64,000 nucleotides of DNA from contig CM035151.1 of the NCBI GenBank assembly GCA_020205615.1, positions 43,272,977 through 43,336,976 on the forward strand, given 5' to 3'. Source of the stretch: Panax quinquefolius (Eukaryota; Streptophyta; Magnoliopsida; Apiales; Araliaceae). Shown one piece after another: positions 37,160-48,867 of the stretch (position 1 is its first letter; every line of letters starts with the position of its first letter). The position numbers were made by a program, and so were the translations under genes. The notes below the pieces were generated by a model. That model ran no database searches. It had not been told where the DNA came from and saw only the letters and a list, made by a program, of their open reading frames with translations.

Positions 37160-38024
37160 TTTCCGAGAGCTACACAATGACATAGGATTTGACCTTTTTT
37201 GATTCTAGGAAGATGGGTCCATGACCGAAATGGCATTCCCGGGTTTCCGTCAGGTAGTCCAGATTAATAGATTTTGCATAGTTTTATTTCGAAAGTTGAG
37301 ATATGGTTCTCGTGGGACTTCTATTGAAGTAATTTGAGTTGAAATGATTTGATTTGATGTGAGTTGAAGTTGAGTTGGTAAAATGACCATTTTGCCCCTC
37401 CCGGGTTATCTCCGATTTTCTCGCAGTTGTAGCAGTCTTTTCTCAAGGTTATCTATGAAGTTGGCCTGCCCTCCTGGGGTTATCTCCAGGCTTTGAACTT
37501 GATCTTGTGATCTTCCAGGGTTATCTCTGGAGTGTGAAAAAGACGTTTTTGCCCTCCTGTATGGTTAGTAACAGGCAAAGAAAATTTCGAGTGTCTACAA
37601 TTAGTAAATTGCATTTTATTGTTTTCTAAAAGAAAAAGGTAATTTCCAAATAATTGGGGGGGGGGGGGGGATACTTAATAATTTATTAATTTAAAGAGTT
37701 TTTTTATTCGGTAAACATAAATTTAATTACATTAAAATTATTGCATTTTATTGATGTTTATATCTTACTTTTTCTGATGCAATGTATTATACTTGTAAGG
37801 ATGATACAATACCTTTGAGACAATAATGCGAAAGGAAGCATTCAATGTCAACAACTCTTCACAAGTTTTTATTACAATTTCAGAATGAAACGCCTGGACT
37901 TTTGAACGCAATGAGAAAAATTAAGGATGAAATTCAATTAGATTTGAATTTCAAGACAAAATAAACGAGAATAGAATCATATTTTACAAGATTACCCTAA
38001 ATATATTTGTAATTTAAAAGGATT
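37160..38024. other. Unassigned segment between LTR A2 and the CACTA element
   Basis: No gene seen. It contains four GGTTATCT motifs (37404, 37447, 37478, 37519), two of them framed by short inverted arms (CCTGG/CCAGG and CCAG/CTGG), and a run of 15 G at 37656-37670. The last three bases, ATT, are the left target duplication of the CACTA element. Confidence 0.6.
37656..37670. repeat. G15 homopolymer
   Basis: Fifteen consecutive G in otherwise AT-rich DNA. The length is prone to assembly error. Confidence 0.9.
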
Positions 38025-38350
38025 CACTACTACAAAACAGTAAATAGACAACGCGAAAAAAACGTTGTGGTTTCGATTAGAAACGTTCGTGGTTAAGGTG
38101 TCATCTATTTGACACCTTACACAACGCGTTTTAAAAGCGTTATAGTTAAATAATACACAACGTTTTTAGGAAAAAAGCGTTGTAGATTTGTTTTCAAAAA
38201 TTAGCGAGATGCTTAAATCGTTGTAGAAGGTATGATTCCACAACGCGTTTTTGGATAAAAATGTTGTTATTTCTTTATATCGAATAACGTTTTAAAGCAT
38301 TTACACAACTTTTTTAAAATTTTATAGATTAAAAAAAAAAAAAAAAAAGG
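38025..38350 (+). repeat. CACTA left terminal and subterminal repeats
   Basis: The 13-bp terminal repeat is followed by at least seven copies, in both directions, of a motif around ACAACG(CG)TTTT: AACGTTGTGG (38072), ACAACGCGTTTT (38121), ACAACGTTTTT (38157), GCGTTGTAG (38179), CCACAACGCGTTTTT (38238), and GGTTGTGG at the inner edge (38348). In this superfamily such repeats are binding sites for the TnpA-type protein. Confidence 0.8.
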
Positions 38351-38589
38351 TTGTGGATTCACTTACATTCTTAATCACCATGATATCTTAATGTCATGAT
38401 ATATAACTAAAAAGTCTAAATTCTCATTTAAATTTAAAGTCAAAATATATCAACCATTCAAAATACATCCCAATAAAACCATTCATTTACAGTTTCAAAT
38501 TACTACATTTACAAAATATATACCAAAAATCTTTGTGGGGGAACTGCAAAAATATAAAACTCTGTATTACATCTGAATACAGTGAATAC

Positions 38590-38815
38590 CTTTCGTTTCC
38601 TTCCTATTTGAAAAACATCTTCAGTATTTGGAATAAATCCATTGTCCTTTGGAGGTGATGAAAACTGCTCCTGCTTTCCTTGGTGAGATAATGGACTAAC
38701 ACTGGATACCTGTAACTGAGCACTATATTCCCAAGATAATTGTCCATTTCCTTGCATGAATGGTGATCTTTTCACACTGGTTCCGTCAACAGGCAAATCA
38801 TAGAAGTGAGATGGA
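38590..38815 (-). pseudogene. Exon fragment of a homeobox-DDT (RLT-like) protein
   Basis: The minus-strand frame reads SPSHFYDLPVDGTSVKRS, GNGQLSWEYSAQLQVSSVS, then NTEDVFQIGRKRK, and ends at a splice donor (AAACGAAAG followed by GTATTC, 38590). The SHFYD.P.D block, the Q/S-rich stretch and the EDV...RKRK end recall the region after the homeodomain in plant RLT1/RLT2, which work with ISWI remodellers. This identification is from memory of the family and is moderate. The piece is about 75 codons against more than 1500 in the full gene. At its upstream side it fuses to an unrelated exon. Confidence 0.5.
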
Positions 38816-38975
38816 CTTCTATATGCAAAGCTGCTTCAGTAAATGCTGGTTTGACTTCCACAAAACCTTTGGTTCCACCTGATACTTCAAGACCTCGTTC
38901 ATTTGTTATCATGTGTCCTTTTGTTGCAACACTTTGCTTTTTCAAAAAAGCAGCGGAGAAACCTGAAGCCCATAC
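38816..38975 (-). pseudogene. Unidentified exon fragment fused upstream of the RLT-like piece
   Basis: After a splice acceptor (CTCCTTAG, exon from 38975) the minus strand reads VWASGFSAAFLKKQ, then KGHMITNERGLEVSGGTKGF and VEVKPAFTEAAL without a stop, before the frame changes near 38815 into the RLT-like piece. I do not recognise the family. It looks like captured coding sequence because the frame is open, starts at an acceptor and has coding-like composition. Confidence 0.45.
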
Positions 38976-39261
38976 CTAAGGAGAAGTAAACAGGATTAAA
39001 TTCAACAATTTTCAACAAATTCATGAATAACAGGCTAAGGCTAAATGATAAACTTGGTCATACCAAGTTTAAATGCTGTATAAACATCATAGAGACAACC
39101 ATATGCTTAATATACCAATGCTCATTTTTTCTTACTTCCCCTTCATATATAGAAAGAAAGCAAAACAAGAAAAAGAAATCACCTGACCGCAATCAGACAA
39201 AGAAACCAAGAAAGCAATCAGAAACTCATATATAGCAAAACAAATAAATACAGATAATCAC

Positions 39262-39350
39262 CTGACCGCCCCACAAATAGGGATGGGGAGTAGGAGAAGC
39301 GACAGCTGAGGCATAGAAAGCAGAAGAAGCTCCAGGACCATACTCTTGTG
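39262..39350 (-). pseudogene. Exon fragment of a G-box-binding bZIP factor (GBF-like)
   Basis: The minus strand encodes EYGPGASSAFYASAVASPTP followed by HPYLWGGQ, ending at a splice donor (GGTCAG followed by GTGATT, 39262). FYAS.VASPTPHPYLWG is the conserved proline-rich N-terminal block of plant GBF1-3 type bZIP factors, which bind CACGTG. Only this exon of about 30 codons is present; the basic region and zipper are absent. It lies between the PSS1 exons upstream and the unidentified/RLT exon downstream on the same strand. Confidence 0.75.
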
Positions 39351-39894
39351 TTACAATCTATTTTTATATTAATCTATATGTTATAAGTGTGTCATATATA
39401 ATATATTATTACTTGTAATCTAGCTAGTAGTATGCATGCTTAAGATATGATTTATAATGTCAGTTGCAACTGAAACTGATGAGAAAAAATTAGTAGTAAA
39501 ATAGAGAAAATGTTCCGTACGTACTGGTGAACGAATTAATTGCAGCTCCTGTCCTACTTCATATTACAACATAATATAAACAGTGAACAGAAGTATCCAT
39601 CATTGGCTGTGTAGTAAGGAGTAATCTAGACCATTTTACAGACCGGGCACCAGTCTAAATGGTTTTTACAACATCACTTAAGAGGGCATATAAATGTCAA
39701 ACACACTTCCACCCCAAAGAAAAGAAAAAAAGAGAAAACACAATGAAACTAAGCTAACAAAAGAGACTGACCTAAAAAAGCAAGTGTTGGGTCATGATAT
39801 TTCCTCTATTGGGCCGGACGGATTGGGCCTATCCATTTAATTAACCTATTGGATCTTTGTTATTGAGTTTTATAGTCATTGGGCTTAATATTTA

Positions 39895-41455
39895 GGGTTC
39901 TTTACATAAGTATACAACAAATAGAATGTAATTACAAAAAAAATGCATCAACCAAATATTTACAAAAAGATTGTACATATTACAAAAATAGTACAATTCA
40001 CATTAATAAGGAAACCTAAAATCAAGGACAAATAATTGTCATACTTAATAATTCAAATTCAAATATTTGGATCTAACAACAACAACAAATTCAAATTCAA
40101 AATAATAATTCAAATTTAAATATTCAAATTTAAATCTTCATCTCCCTCGCATACACTTTGAAATAATACACCGTCGCTACACCTCACATACTCGACGCTA
40201 CACCGTCGCGAATCTCCGTTGTCCAAAACACCAATAAGAATAAGAAGATTCTCCCTACAAAAAGTTTAAAAATAAATAAATATAACTATTAATGTTCTGA
40301 AAAAAAATTTATAACTGTTTTGTTACTCGTAAATAATAAAATGGTTACTTTTGTATGAATGGTTGGCTACCAACTCAATCGCATTTAAACAAAATTGGTA
40401 ACTTAATAAAACGGAATTGGTAACCAAACTTTTATACCAAGGTAACTAAACTTTTATACCAAGATCACCAATTTATCTTCACACCTGCATTATGAATTAG
40501 TTACCTTCATCTGAAAGTTTGGCAACCAACTGTATGAAGGTTTGGCTACCAACTGTATTACATGCAAAATAATTTGGAAACTTAATAAAACAGAATTGGT
40601 TACCTTAAAATGAATGTTTGGCTACCAACTGCATTATGAAAAAACTGCAAAAACAGAGCGATGGTAACGTCAGAAACAGAGCGACGGTAACGTTCTTCCC
40701 TTCTCCTTAGTCTCCACACTCATCCCCGGTCCTTCATACTACGCCGAGTCCATTGCACCGTTTCAAGACTCCATTTTCTCCTTTTTCTCTCTTCTCCATC
40801 TTCATATAATTAACAAACCTGTAAGGGTGTTCCTGTAAGAAGCAGGCGCCTTTGGCAACGGTATTTATCAAGATCACGGTAAGAAACAGACTCCACTGTC
40901 TTTCATCCGTTGTGCTTCATCAATTATGATGTACTTCCAATCAACTTTTGAAAGTTTTGAGCAATCATACATGATAAACTCATAGGCTGTTACAAGTACA
41001 TTAAATTTCATTGCACAAACCTCCTAATTAGTAGATAAAAGTCGGGGCTTCTTACTTGTGAAAACAATTTTGTTTGCTGATCCTTATTACCTACATAGTA
41101 AATGTTGGACACTAATGGTAGCCAATTATGAAGCTCACTCTGTTAGATAGCCAAAATTAGCTGTTTGCAGAAACAGGGGAAATAAAACACTCTTGATCAT
41201 GGATTCATACGTTGAATGAATAAGAAGGATGATGACTAACTGCCGTTGTTATAGATGAGGAGAGAGAAGAAGTCATGGGTATAACTAATCCATAAATTAA
41301 GGAATCCTAACTGAATACTAATTCCCTAAATTAAGGAATCATAAATGCATTAAGATTGTAAATAAATATGGAAGTGTATTACTTGTCTAAAAATTTTATG
41401 AGGGCACTATTGTTGTAATTATTTTTAAAAATGTAATAGAATATGTAATTCACCC
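39895..41455 (-). mobile_element. Pack-MULE carrying BRAHMA exons
   Basis: 1561-bp insertion in the Tat 5' LTR flanked by an exact 9-bp duplication TAATATTTA (39886-39894 and 41456-41464), the size made by Mutator-like transposases. Ends are inverted and imperfect: GGGTTCTTTACATAAG on the left, GGGTGAATTACATATTC on the right (minus strand), both reaching a T(A)GAATGTAATTAC-like motif. There is no transposase. The cargo on the minus strand is two exons of a SWI/SNF ATPase (next entry). Non-autonomous MULEs with host exons are called Pack-MULEs. Confidence 0.82.
40819..41139 (-). pseudogene. BRAHMA-type SWI/SNF ATPase, two-exon fragment
   Basis: The first exon (41139-41056, minus) reads SELHNWLPLVSNIYYVG then NKDQQTKLFSQ and ends at CAA followed by GTAAG. 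After only 32 bp (ending TTAG), the second exon (41023-40819) reads EVCAMKFNVLVTAYEFIMYD, then IIIDEAQRMKD, then, after a one-base shift, ESV, RDLDKYRCQRR and LLLTGTPLQ, and ends at a GT donor. These are helicase motifs Ia, II (DEAQ) and III of the Snf2 ATPase of plant BRM. The 32-bp intron is shorter than plant introns normally splice, so it was probably shortened. The fragment is about 95 codons of a protein over 2000 residues long; no ATPase function is expected. Confidence 0.85.
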
Positions 41456-41968
41456 TAATATTTATGTTACCTTTATCATATCCTCATAATGATGGGCTAG
41501 GTCTAAGAATTGATCCATTAAAGCTTTTTATAACTAAGCTTTTGACTTGTAATGATGAAAAAAGAGAGCAGTTGACCAAAAGTCTGCAGATCATTAATGT
41601 GGATGGGATTTTATCCGGTACGTGGCGAGTCTGATAGGAAAAAGGTGACAACTTTGCATGCATCCATTTGAGACCATAGAGAGTGGGGAGGCGTGTCGAG
41701 ATTAGGGTTGGTGGCACAAAAATCAAGCATGCAGAGTATAACCTATGAGGAGTCTTAACAAAGAGTACGCATACATTTTTATCTCTCTCTAGACACTAGA
41801 CATTTTCATCCTCCATTGTTAACCCTTGTGACCGCCTGTACTTACTCTCACGCCGGAGCTATCCCCCGACGGTCCAGCCGTCAAGCTTTGTGTGTTGATC
41901 GTGTTTACTGTGCAGGATCGGGACGTCTTACGTGATTGGGACGTGGCAGAAGATCTTGGCGTTAACAT

Positions 41969-41986
41969 TGGTGCTAGAAGGAGGGC
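41969..41986 (+). other. Tat primer binding site
   Basis: TGGTGCTAGAAGGAGGGC lies 1 bp after the 5' LTR end, the normal position for priming. The matching tRNA was not assigned from the sequence. Confidence 0.55.
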
Positions 41987-42047
41987 TGAGTTCTAGTGTC
42001 CTGAGTATTTTTCAATCACACATTCCGGTCGTTCTACGTCAGTGATC

Positions 42048-43940
42048 ATGGGGAAGAGTAGAACACCTACACATGAAGGACAGCCGATAACTGTCAGTGA
42101 GACGGCACCAAGAGTGTCTGTAAAGGATCGTTTGGGACCTACATTAAGTGTTCATACCAACCTGGCGTCAAGCGTTCGCAAGAAGATTCTCGACGAAGGT
42201 TGTGAGCAAAGCTAAGAGGAAGCTAATTTTCAAGGCGGAGAAAGGATCGGTCGTGGTGAAAGCGAGTAGAAGGCACCTCGCCTAGAACTCAATCAAGGGC
42301 GACCAAGATAAAAAGGCCTCCATTTGGTTAAGATGGCGGAAAAAGCAGATAGGGCCATGGAGGCACTTTACGAAGCAAAGGTAGGATATAGTTGGCGGAT
42401 GTCTCCGGATGGAAGAGTTGAGAGATGAAGCGTCGATTACGTTCGATCCAGAAGCGTGGGCATCGAAGTGGGAAGGAACCCGCTCATTCGGGACGTGAAA
42501 CTCAAGGCCAACATCGAGAAAGAAGAAGATCGAGAAGCCCTACTCCTCGAAAATCGAAAGGAGGCGCACCATCGTATCGGTTTAGGGAGGCGGTAGAGGT
42601 GAACAAAAAGCCGATCTAGAGAACATACTCGAGAATACTGAAAGGCGCTCGTTATTGCACATTCTCACCACGATCACCGGACACGAGAGCGAAGCGGATC
42701 TAGGGTCGTACACGGAAAAGTCCACCTAAGGCACTCCGCTCACGGAGGCCGTCATCATAAAAGTCCTTGAAAATTGGGGGGTATTGTGGTTAAAGGCGAT
42801 CTACTCAAAAGAGGAAGAGTCATCGGAGAAAGAAGTGTCATCTGACGGAAGGAGTGGAGTATCTAGTAAAAAGAATTGAAGGAGCTCAGGAAGCAGTTTA
42901 ATTTGAGGTCAACGGTGAAGGATACTCAGGAAAAAAAGCATCCCCATTTTCTTGGATATTCTTAAGGAGAAAGCGGAGACACCACCGAAGTTGCCTCACA
43001 TGGAAAGTTATGATGGATCGGGGAATCCTTATGACCATAGCCAAGCATTTGATGGGTGATGGATTACTATGATTTTTCTTGATCTTCTTTAAATGTCACC
43101 GCGTTTATTCTGACGTTAAGAAAGGATGCGAGGCGGTGGATGGGGACTCTGCTGCTGATTGATCTCATCGTGGTCCGAGCTCTGCGATAAGTTCCACGCT
43201 TCGCTTTGGGAATGTAGAAGAAGAGGAAGCCCACGGGTTCTACAGCACTGGTCGGATAATACACCCGATGAGTCGTTGGGTCGGTATGTAAAGAGGTTAG
43301 AAGTCGTTGGTCGGTATCCGATTTGAGCGATCTCAAGTGTGGGGTTGTTTGAGAATGGTTTGGACCTAGTAAAGTCAGAAGTTGGTGAAGAAGGCGATGT
43401 TTCATCATCAGAAGAGTTTAGCGAAGCCTTTGATAAAGCGGAAGGTTATATCGTAGTGGAGGAGGCTATGAGCGATCTGAAACGATCTTCCTCGGACCGA
43501 AATAAGGAGGCGGATGCTCAAAAGCCGATGTCGGCGAGAAGAAAGAAGTCTGATGATCGATCGGGCGGACTCTAAAAAATTGATAACACTTGGCGACAAG
43601 GAAGTAATCGCCCATCCGCCCGGAAGGTGAATAAGGTGTATGAAATTTGAACACAGATAGATCGATAATTTAGATCGGATCGAGGGCCAACCATTCTTGA
43701 GCCGCGCCTCGTGATAACTTCAAGCGAGCGAAAGGCAACACTCGGAAGTATTGTGGCTATCATCGAGCTACTGGTCGCGATACCGATGAATCTTTGCAAT
43801 TTGAAAGATTTTGTGGAAGGAAGGTTCAAAGTGGTTTCTTGATTAAATATGTGGTAGGGAGAGATCAGCCGAACAGATAGAGAATCTTAAGCCTTGCAGT
43901 TGAGCCAGTTCAAACAAATCCTCCGTCTGTGACTACCCCG
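42048..43940 (+). pseudogene. Tat gag, broken
   Basis: The first ATG after the primer site is at 42048 (MGKSRTPTHEGQPITVSE). A basic, Arg/Ser-rich stretch at about 42425-42560 (RRRSRSPTPRKSK) and the capsid motif LPHMESYDGSGNPYDH at about 42990-43040 identify plant Tat gag. Frames change repeatedly. The open frames on the minus strand at 43067-43408 and 43960-44415 are shadows of this region and show no family motif. Confidence 0.7.
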
Positions 43941-46600
43941 AATTAGCCACCAAGACATGTCATCGGCGTAATAATGAGGGGACATCGGGAAAGTTGGTAG
44001 GAAAGAAGAGGAGGGTATCTGGATTCGATCGTATCGTGGCGAGTGCTCCCAGAAGATTGATAGACCTTTTAAAGGAAGCTGTTATATCCTTTACCGTCTG
44101 ATTATCCTTGAAGCCCATCGAACTCCGTGAAGAACCTTTGGTGATCACTGCTTGAAGTGGGTTCGATGAGCGTGAAAGCGTATGATGATAGACAACGGGT
44201 CTTGGTGGATATTCTATATGCCCGTGCTTACGAAAGGATGCATCTTGATGGGCGAAAGATGGAGGTTGGACGGGAGGCTCCTCTGTGTAAAGCCGTGATG
44301 ACCCGGTCGAGTGGTAGGAACTATTGAAATGCCGGTCATCTTTGGTGCCGCTCGCGTGAGATAGAAATAACATGCAAGTTCTATGTTGTGCATGTAGATT
44401 GACCTCTGATGCCATTTTAGGAAGACCTACTTTGGTTTGCTCTCAGCGGTGACTTCCATTCCTCATTTTAAGATCAAGTTCCTACGGCACATGGAGTAGG
44501 AGAGGTGGCGGGGATTTGGATCTGGCCGTATTTGATTATCGAACATTTGTCATTTCCTCGGGAGTTGGGAATTGACAAGCATAAGCAAACTATGGCAATC
44601 GAGATCGAGCCCTTCACGAAAGCGATTCGAACCATCGGTTATTCCATGAGGGGAGCGAGAGGAGATTGAGTTGGTCACAGGAAAGAAGGATAAAGGCGGT
44701 GAAGATTGGTTTGGGTTTGCGAGAACCTCTCCGGACAAATCTCATGGAACTTCTTCGATCTTTATCTGAGACATCTTTGCATGGGAACAACAAGATATGC
44801 AGGATCGGCGAAGAAGAATCGTAAAGCATCGTTTAGGCGTAGATCCATCGAAGAAGCGGTTTGGCGAGAAAAGCGGATCTTTGCTGAGACGTCGAAAAGA
44901 TCATCGATGAGGAAATTGCAAAGGTGATATGCCAGACTTCATTTTGAAATCGACTATCCAGTGGATGGCAAATGTAGTGTTAGTGCGAAGCGAGCGGAAA
45001 TGGCGATGTGCGCATCGACTACACAAACTGAACAAAGCATGCGAAAGACTTCTATCCTTTACCCCATATTGATCGACTTATTGATCTGACTTGGGATATG
45101 GACTACTAAGCTTTATGGATGTTTTTCGAGGTTATCATCAAATATCTATGTGCGAGGAAGATATTCAAAGATAGACATTCATCACACACAGATTTGGTAT
45201 GCGCTTTATAAGAAGATGACCTTGACACGATAAATCTTTGGGGCCCTTACGAGAGAATGATGAACTTTATCTTTCCAAGTAATTTGGGAAAGAATATGGA
45301 AGTATATGTAGATGACATGATTGTGAAAAGCATGATTGTTGAAGCATCTGGATGACCTAGAGGAATGCTTTCAAATAGTCGCCATCACAAATTGAGGCTC
45401 AACCCCACAAATGTACCTTGGACTCGGTCTTGGGAAGTTCTTGGGTTATCTAGTCGGTCGAAAGGGCATTGAAGCCGATCCGAGAAAAATCTGAGCCATC
45501 CTAGACATGAAGACTCCTCGGTCTTTCAAAGGCGTTCAACGTCTGCTTGGTAGGATGCGGCGTTGAGGAGGTTTATGTCAAATCGGCGAGAGAGGTGCTG
45601 CCTTTCTTTGACACGTTGAAAGGACCAAAAATACGAAGACCTTTCGATGGACTTGGTGTGAAGATGCTTTTCAAGGCGTAAAGACATATCTTTCTTCGCC
45701 TCCTTTATTGATGAAACTATTAAATTTGAGACCTTATACTTATATCTGGCGGCCGATTCGTTTAGCGATCGGGGCGGTGTTGGTTCGGGAGGTCGATGGA
45801 AAGCGGCGTCCGATCTATTATATCGGCCGTGTCTAAGAGATACTGAAACCGGTACTGATATATAGAAAAATTTGCCTTTGCTTTAATAATTGCTAGTGAA
45901 AGCTTGTGATATTTTCAAGGTCGGCTCTGGTGGTACTGCGGATCGACCATTGAAGAAGGTGATGAAAGCAAGCGAAGTCTCGGGAAGATTAGCGGCATGG
46001 ACCATGGAATTATCAATTCTTCATCGAATATCATCCAGAAGCGCTATTAAAGGTGAGCCTTGGCGATTTTGTGGTGGAGTGTTAGTTCTCGAAGTAGATC
46101 TTTGGCCGTTGAAGCAAGGCGTCAGATGGCGATTGCGATTCTTGACATGGTCGAAATTCGTGGACCTTTGTATCTTTGATGGATCCTCTACTGCGGATGT
46201 CGATGGCGCGAGGATTATCTTGACAAGCCGGAGGGATTGAGTTAACAAGCTATCGATTTGGATTCAAAGCAACTAACAACGATAGAATATGAAGCGGTGC
46301 TAGCGGGGTTCGGTGGCGAAAAGTCAGAGAGTGAAGGCGATTATTCTGATGATTCTCGGTGGTCGTCAGCGATTATCGAGGAGATTATGAAGCTCGGGGC
46401 GAGAATGGTCAAGTATTTAGCGAGTTGAAAAAGATCGACTTGATGCTTTACTTCTATGAGTTTGGCGTGAAACGCAACAACAATTCTATCGCCGATGCAT
46501 TGTCAAAGTTAGCCACTACGGATGCGTTGTTGTTTTTAATGGGTCCGTTTATTTGGAGGTTTTGCAGTAGCCGAGTATCCAGCATGAAGCGGTGATGTGT
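43941..46600 (+). pseudogene. Tat protease, RT and two RNase H domains, broken
   Basis: Protease should lie near 44000-44650 but is too decayed to place. Reverse transcriptase motifs start near 44935 (HFEIDYPVDGKC), continue with DVFRGYHQISMCEEDI at 45118-45165 and the catalytic VYVDDMIVKS at 45302-45331. The first RNase H is near 45715-45880 (IGAVLVREVDGKRRPIYY). A second RNase H-like block begins near 46165 (FDGSSTADVDGARIILTS) and continues to EYEAVLAGF at about 46287. Two consecutive RNase H domains (gRH plus aRH) are typical of Tat elements. Each part sits in a different frame with stops between. Confidence 0.72.
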
Positions 46601-46756
46601 ACCGAACGATCTAACTGTTGGATGACTCCCTACATCGAATATTTGGCAGATGGCGTCCTTCCTTCGGACCAGATGCTAGCAAAGAAGATCAAGTATAAGA
46701 GTCTTAACCGTTCTTATTGATGGGGATCTTTATCGAAGGGCATTTTCGTCACCATT

Positions 46757-47870
46757 ATTAAAGTGTTTGGTTCCGTCTGAAGCTGAGTATGCTCTTCGGG
46801 AAGTCCACGAGGGCATTTGCGGTGATCACATGGCTGCTAAGTTCACTGGCATACAAAGTTCTTCGGCAGGGATATTACTGGCCAACGATCTTTAAGGAAG
46901 CTACGGAGTATGTAAAGAAGTGTGAGAAATGCCACATCAACGATCGATCCCACATCGACCACGAGAAGAGCTATACTCGATTTATCTCCTATACCCTTTC
47001 TTTATGCAGGGGGTTGATATCTTTTGGGTCCGTTCTTAGAAAGCTAAAAGGATAGGTCAGTTTTGTCATAGTTGATATTGATTACATGACCAAATGGGTA
47101 GAAGCGAAGCCACTTCGGTTGATAACAGAACAAGAATGTTTGAAGTTTATAAAAGAATCCGTAGTGTTCCGCTTTGGAATTCCTAAAGCGGTGATATCAA
47201 ACAATGGACGCCAGTTCATGGGATCAAAATTCGAAGGATTTTTGAAAGAATTGGGGATCCAACACAGGAAGACTTCGGTGGCTCATCCACAGTCAAATGG
47301 ATAGGTTGAGGTGACTAACGAAGCTGGCTTTGAATGGGATCAAAGCCTTGATTTGACGAAGCGAAAGGAAGATGGTGGAAGAGCTTCTCGGTGTATTGTG
47401 GGCTTACAAGAACTACAGAGGACTCTGACGGAGATTCACCTTTCAGATTGGCTATAATGCGATGCCTTGGTCCCGGTCGAGATTGGATCTCAAGTCTTAG
47501 CGTCGGTCGATTCAGAGAGAGATCTGATGACGAAGAACTAAAAGCCTGACTTGGATCTGTTAGAAGAAGTCGGAGAAGTGGCTTTGATCGAGTTAGCGAC
47601 CTACCGGAGGAGAGTTGCCAAGCATTACAACAAAGGGGTAAAAGCTCAAGTAGATTGAAGTGGGGACTTCGTCCTCGGAGAAATTTAAAGCATCTGTGCC
47701 ATGAGCGTGGGGAAGGCGATCTTAGAATTGGGAAGGACCTTATGAAGTAATCGAAGTACGAAAGTCGGGAACTTCTAGATTGAAGGCATTGGATGGATCA
47801 AGATTAAGAACACTTGCACGCTGGCCGGCGGACTCTGAAAATACTTTCGATAGAGATCGAGTCGGTTCTA
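46757..47870 (+). pseudogene. Tat integrase, broken
   Basis: The zinc-binding HHCC part is spread over two frames: REVHEGICGDHMAAK (46800-46845), then KVLRQGYYWPTIFKEATEYV and KKCEKCH (46855-46940). The DDE core follows: MTKWVEAKPLRLITEQE (47086), VVFRFGIPKAVISNNGRQF (47163-47218) and KTSVAHPQSNG (47270-47300), then a stop. The tail ALIELATYRRRVAKHYN at about 47582-47632 is the usual C-terminal domain. In the core, ISNNGRQF has Asn where ISDNG normally carries the second catalytic Asp, so this copy is inactive even apart from the stops. Confidence 0.82.
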
Positions 47871-47957
47871 GGAAGTTTGCATACATGATTGTTCACCATC
47901 GATAAAAAGTCACTTTTCAATTGATCTTCTTCCTATTTGTCCTAAGTTCACAATGGT

Positions 47958-48430
47958 GTAAGGAGGTATGGTAGGACTCATTTGGCCATTCGATGGCGAC
48001 CCATTTATTTGTTACCAGTGTGGTAGTCAAATCTTATAATCCTTTTAATATTATTTTTACGAGGGTGGTAAATTAATGAGCACTTAGAAGTAAGGAGGGC
48101 GGGGTGGACTCGTGACCATTCGATGGTAGCCTCTTGGTGGGAGTGTCCTTATGGTTTTTTGTTATACCCTAGCGGTAGACAAATTCCATGGTCCTTTTAA
48201 TTTTGATTTACCCCAGGAGTGGTAAATGGGCTTAGAAGTAAGGAAGTATGGTAGGACTCATTTGGCCATTCGATGGCGACCTTATTGTTAAGAGTGCCAC
48301 TTATGAATTTGTTACCCAGTGTGGTAGACAAATTCCATGGCCCTATAAAATTGTTTACCCGAGTGGTAAACAAATGTCCTTATATACTTGTTTCTACCCA
48401 GGAGTGGTAAACAAGATCTTGATGGTACAA
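47958..48430 (+). repeat. Tandem repeats (132-148 bp) in the Tat 3' region
   Basis: Three units begin with GTAAGGAGGTATGGTAGGAC or variants at 47958, 48090 and 48238. Each has CATTCGATGGCGACC, GTTACCAGTGTGGTAGACAA and a closing GGAGTGGTAAA. Tandem repeats downstream of integrase are common in Tat elements and sometimes seed satellites. Confidence 0.82.
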
Positions 48431-48867
48431 AGAGGATCGGTGAATTCACCTCACATGATCATCTCACACTCAGGAAGCGATAAGTATACATTACTTTATT
48501 TTATGCAAGTGTTAAGTTCGGTTTAGTTCATTCGATTGCATTTCATTTCTTAACTTAAGCATTATCGCCTTATCGATTTGTAGTTAAGCTAAGTTCATTC
48601 AAGATCATTAATCTTTGAATTATTGACAAGAAAGCGAAGTAAACAAAAGTCGTAGTAAAGAAAATTAAAATTTCATTAAACAACTTAAAAAGTCCACTTA
48701 AATTTCTTTACAAAATTTTTGCACAAAATTCTAAAGATCGAAGCAATAAGATCTATTTATACATCATTTTCAAAATCGAGCAAAATTTGGATCTAATTGG
48801 TACGCCACCGACTTTTCCTTGCATTGACCTCGGCGGTCTTGAATCCGCCGTAGTATACTTTCATAAT

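Larger units (their letters stand above)
39785..41967 (+). repeat. Tat 5' LTR, interrupted by a Pack-MULE
   Basis: TGTTGGGTCATGATATTTCC opens the LTR. It is cut after GGGCTTAATATTTA (39894) and resumes at TAATATTTATGTTACC (41456). The 3' LTR has the uninterrupted sequence GGGCTTAATATTTATGTTACC near 51918. It ends GGCGTTAACA. Confidence 0.9.

Noticed and set aside
43960..44415. 151-codon minus-strand frame, and neighbours at 43067-43408 and 43572-43829
   Set aside because: Shadows of the decayed Tat gag-protease region on the plus strand; no protein motif.
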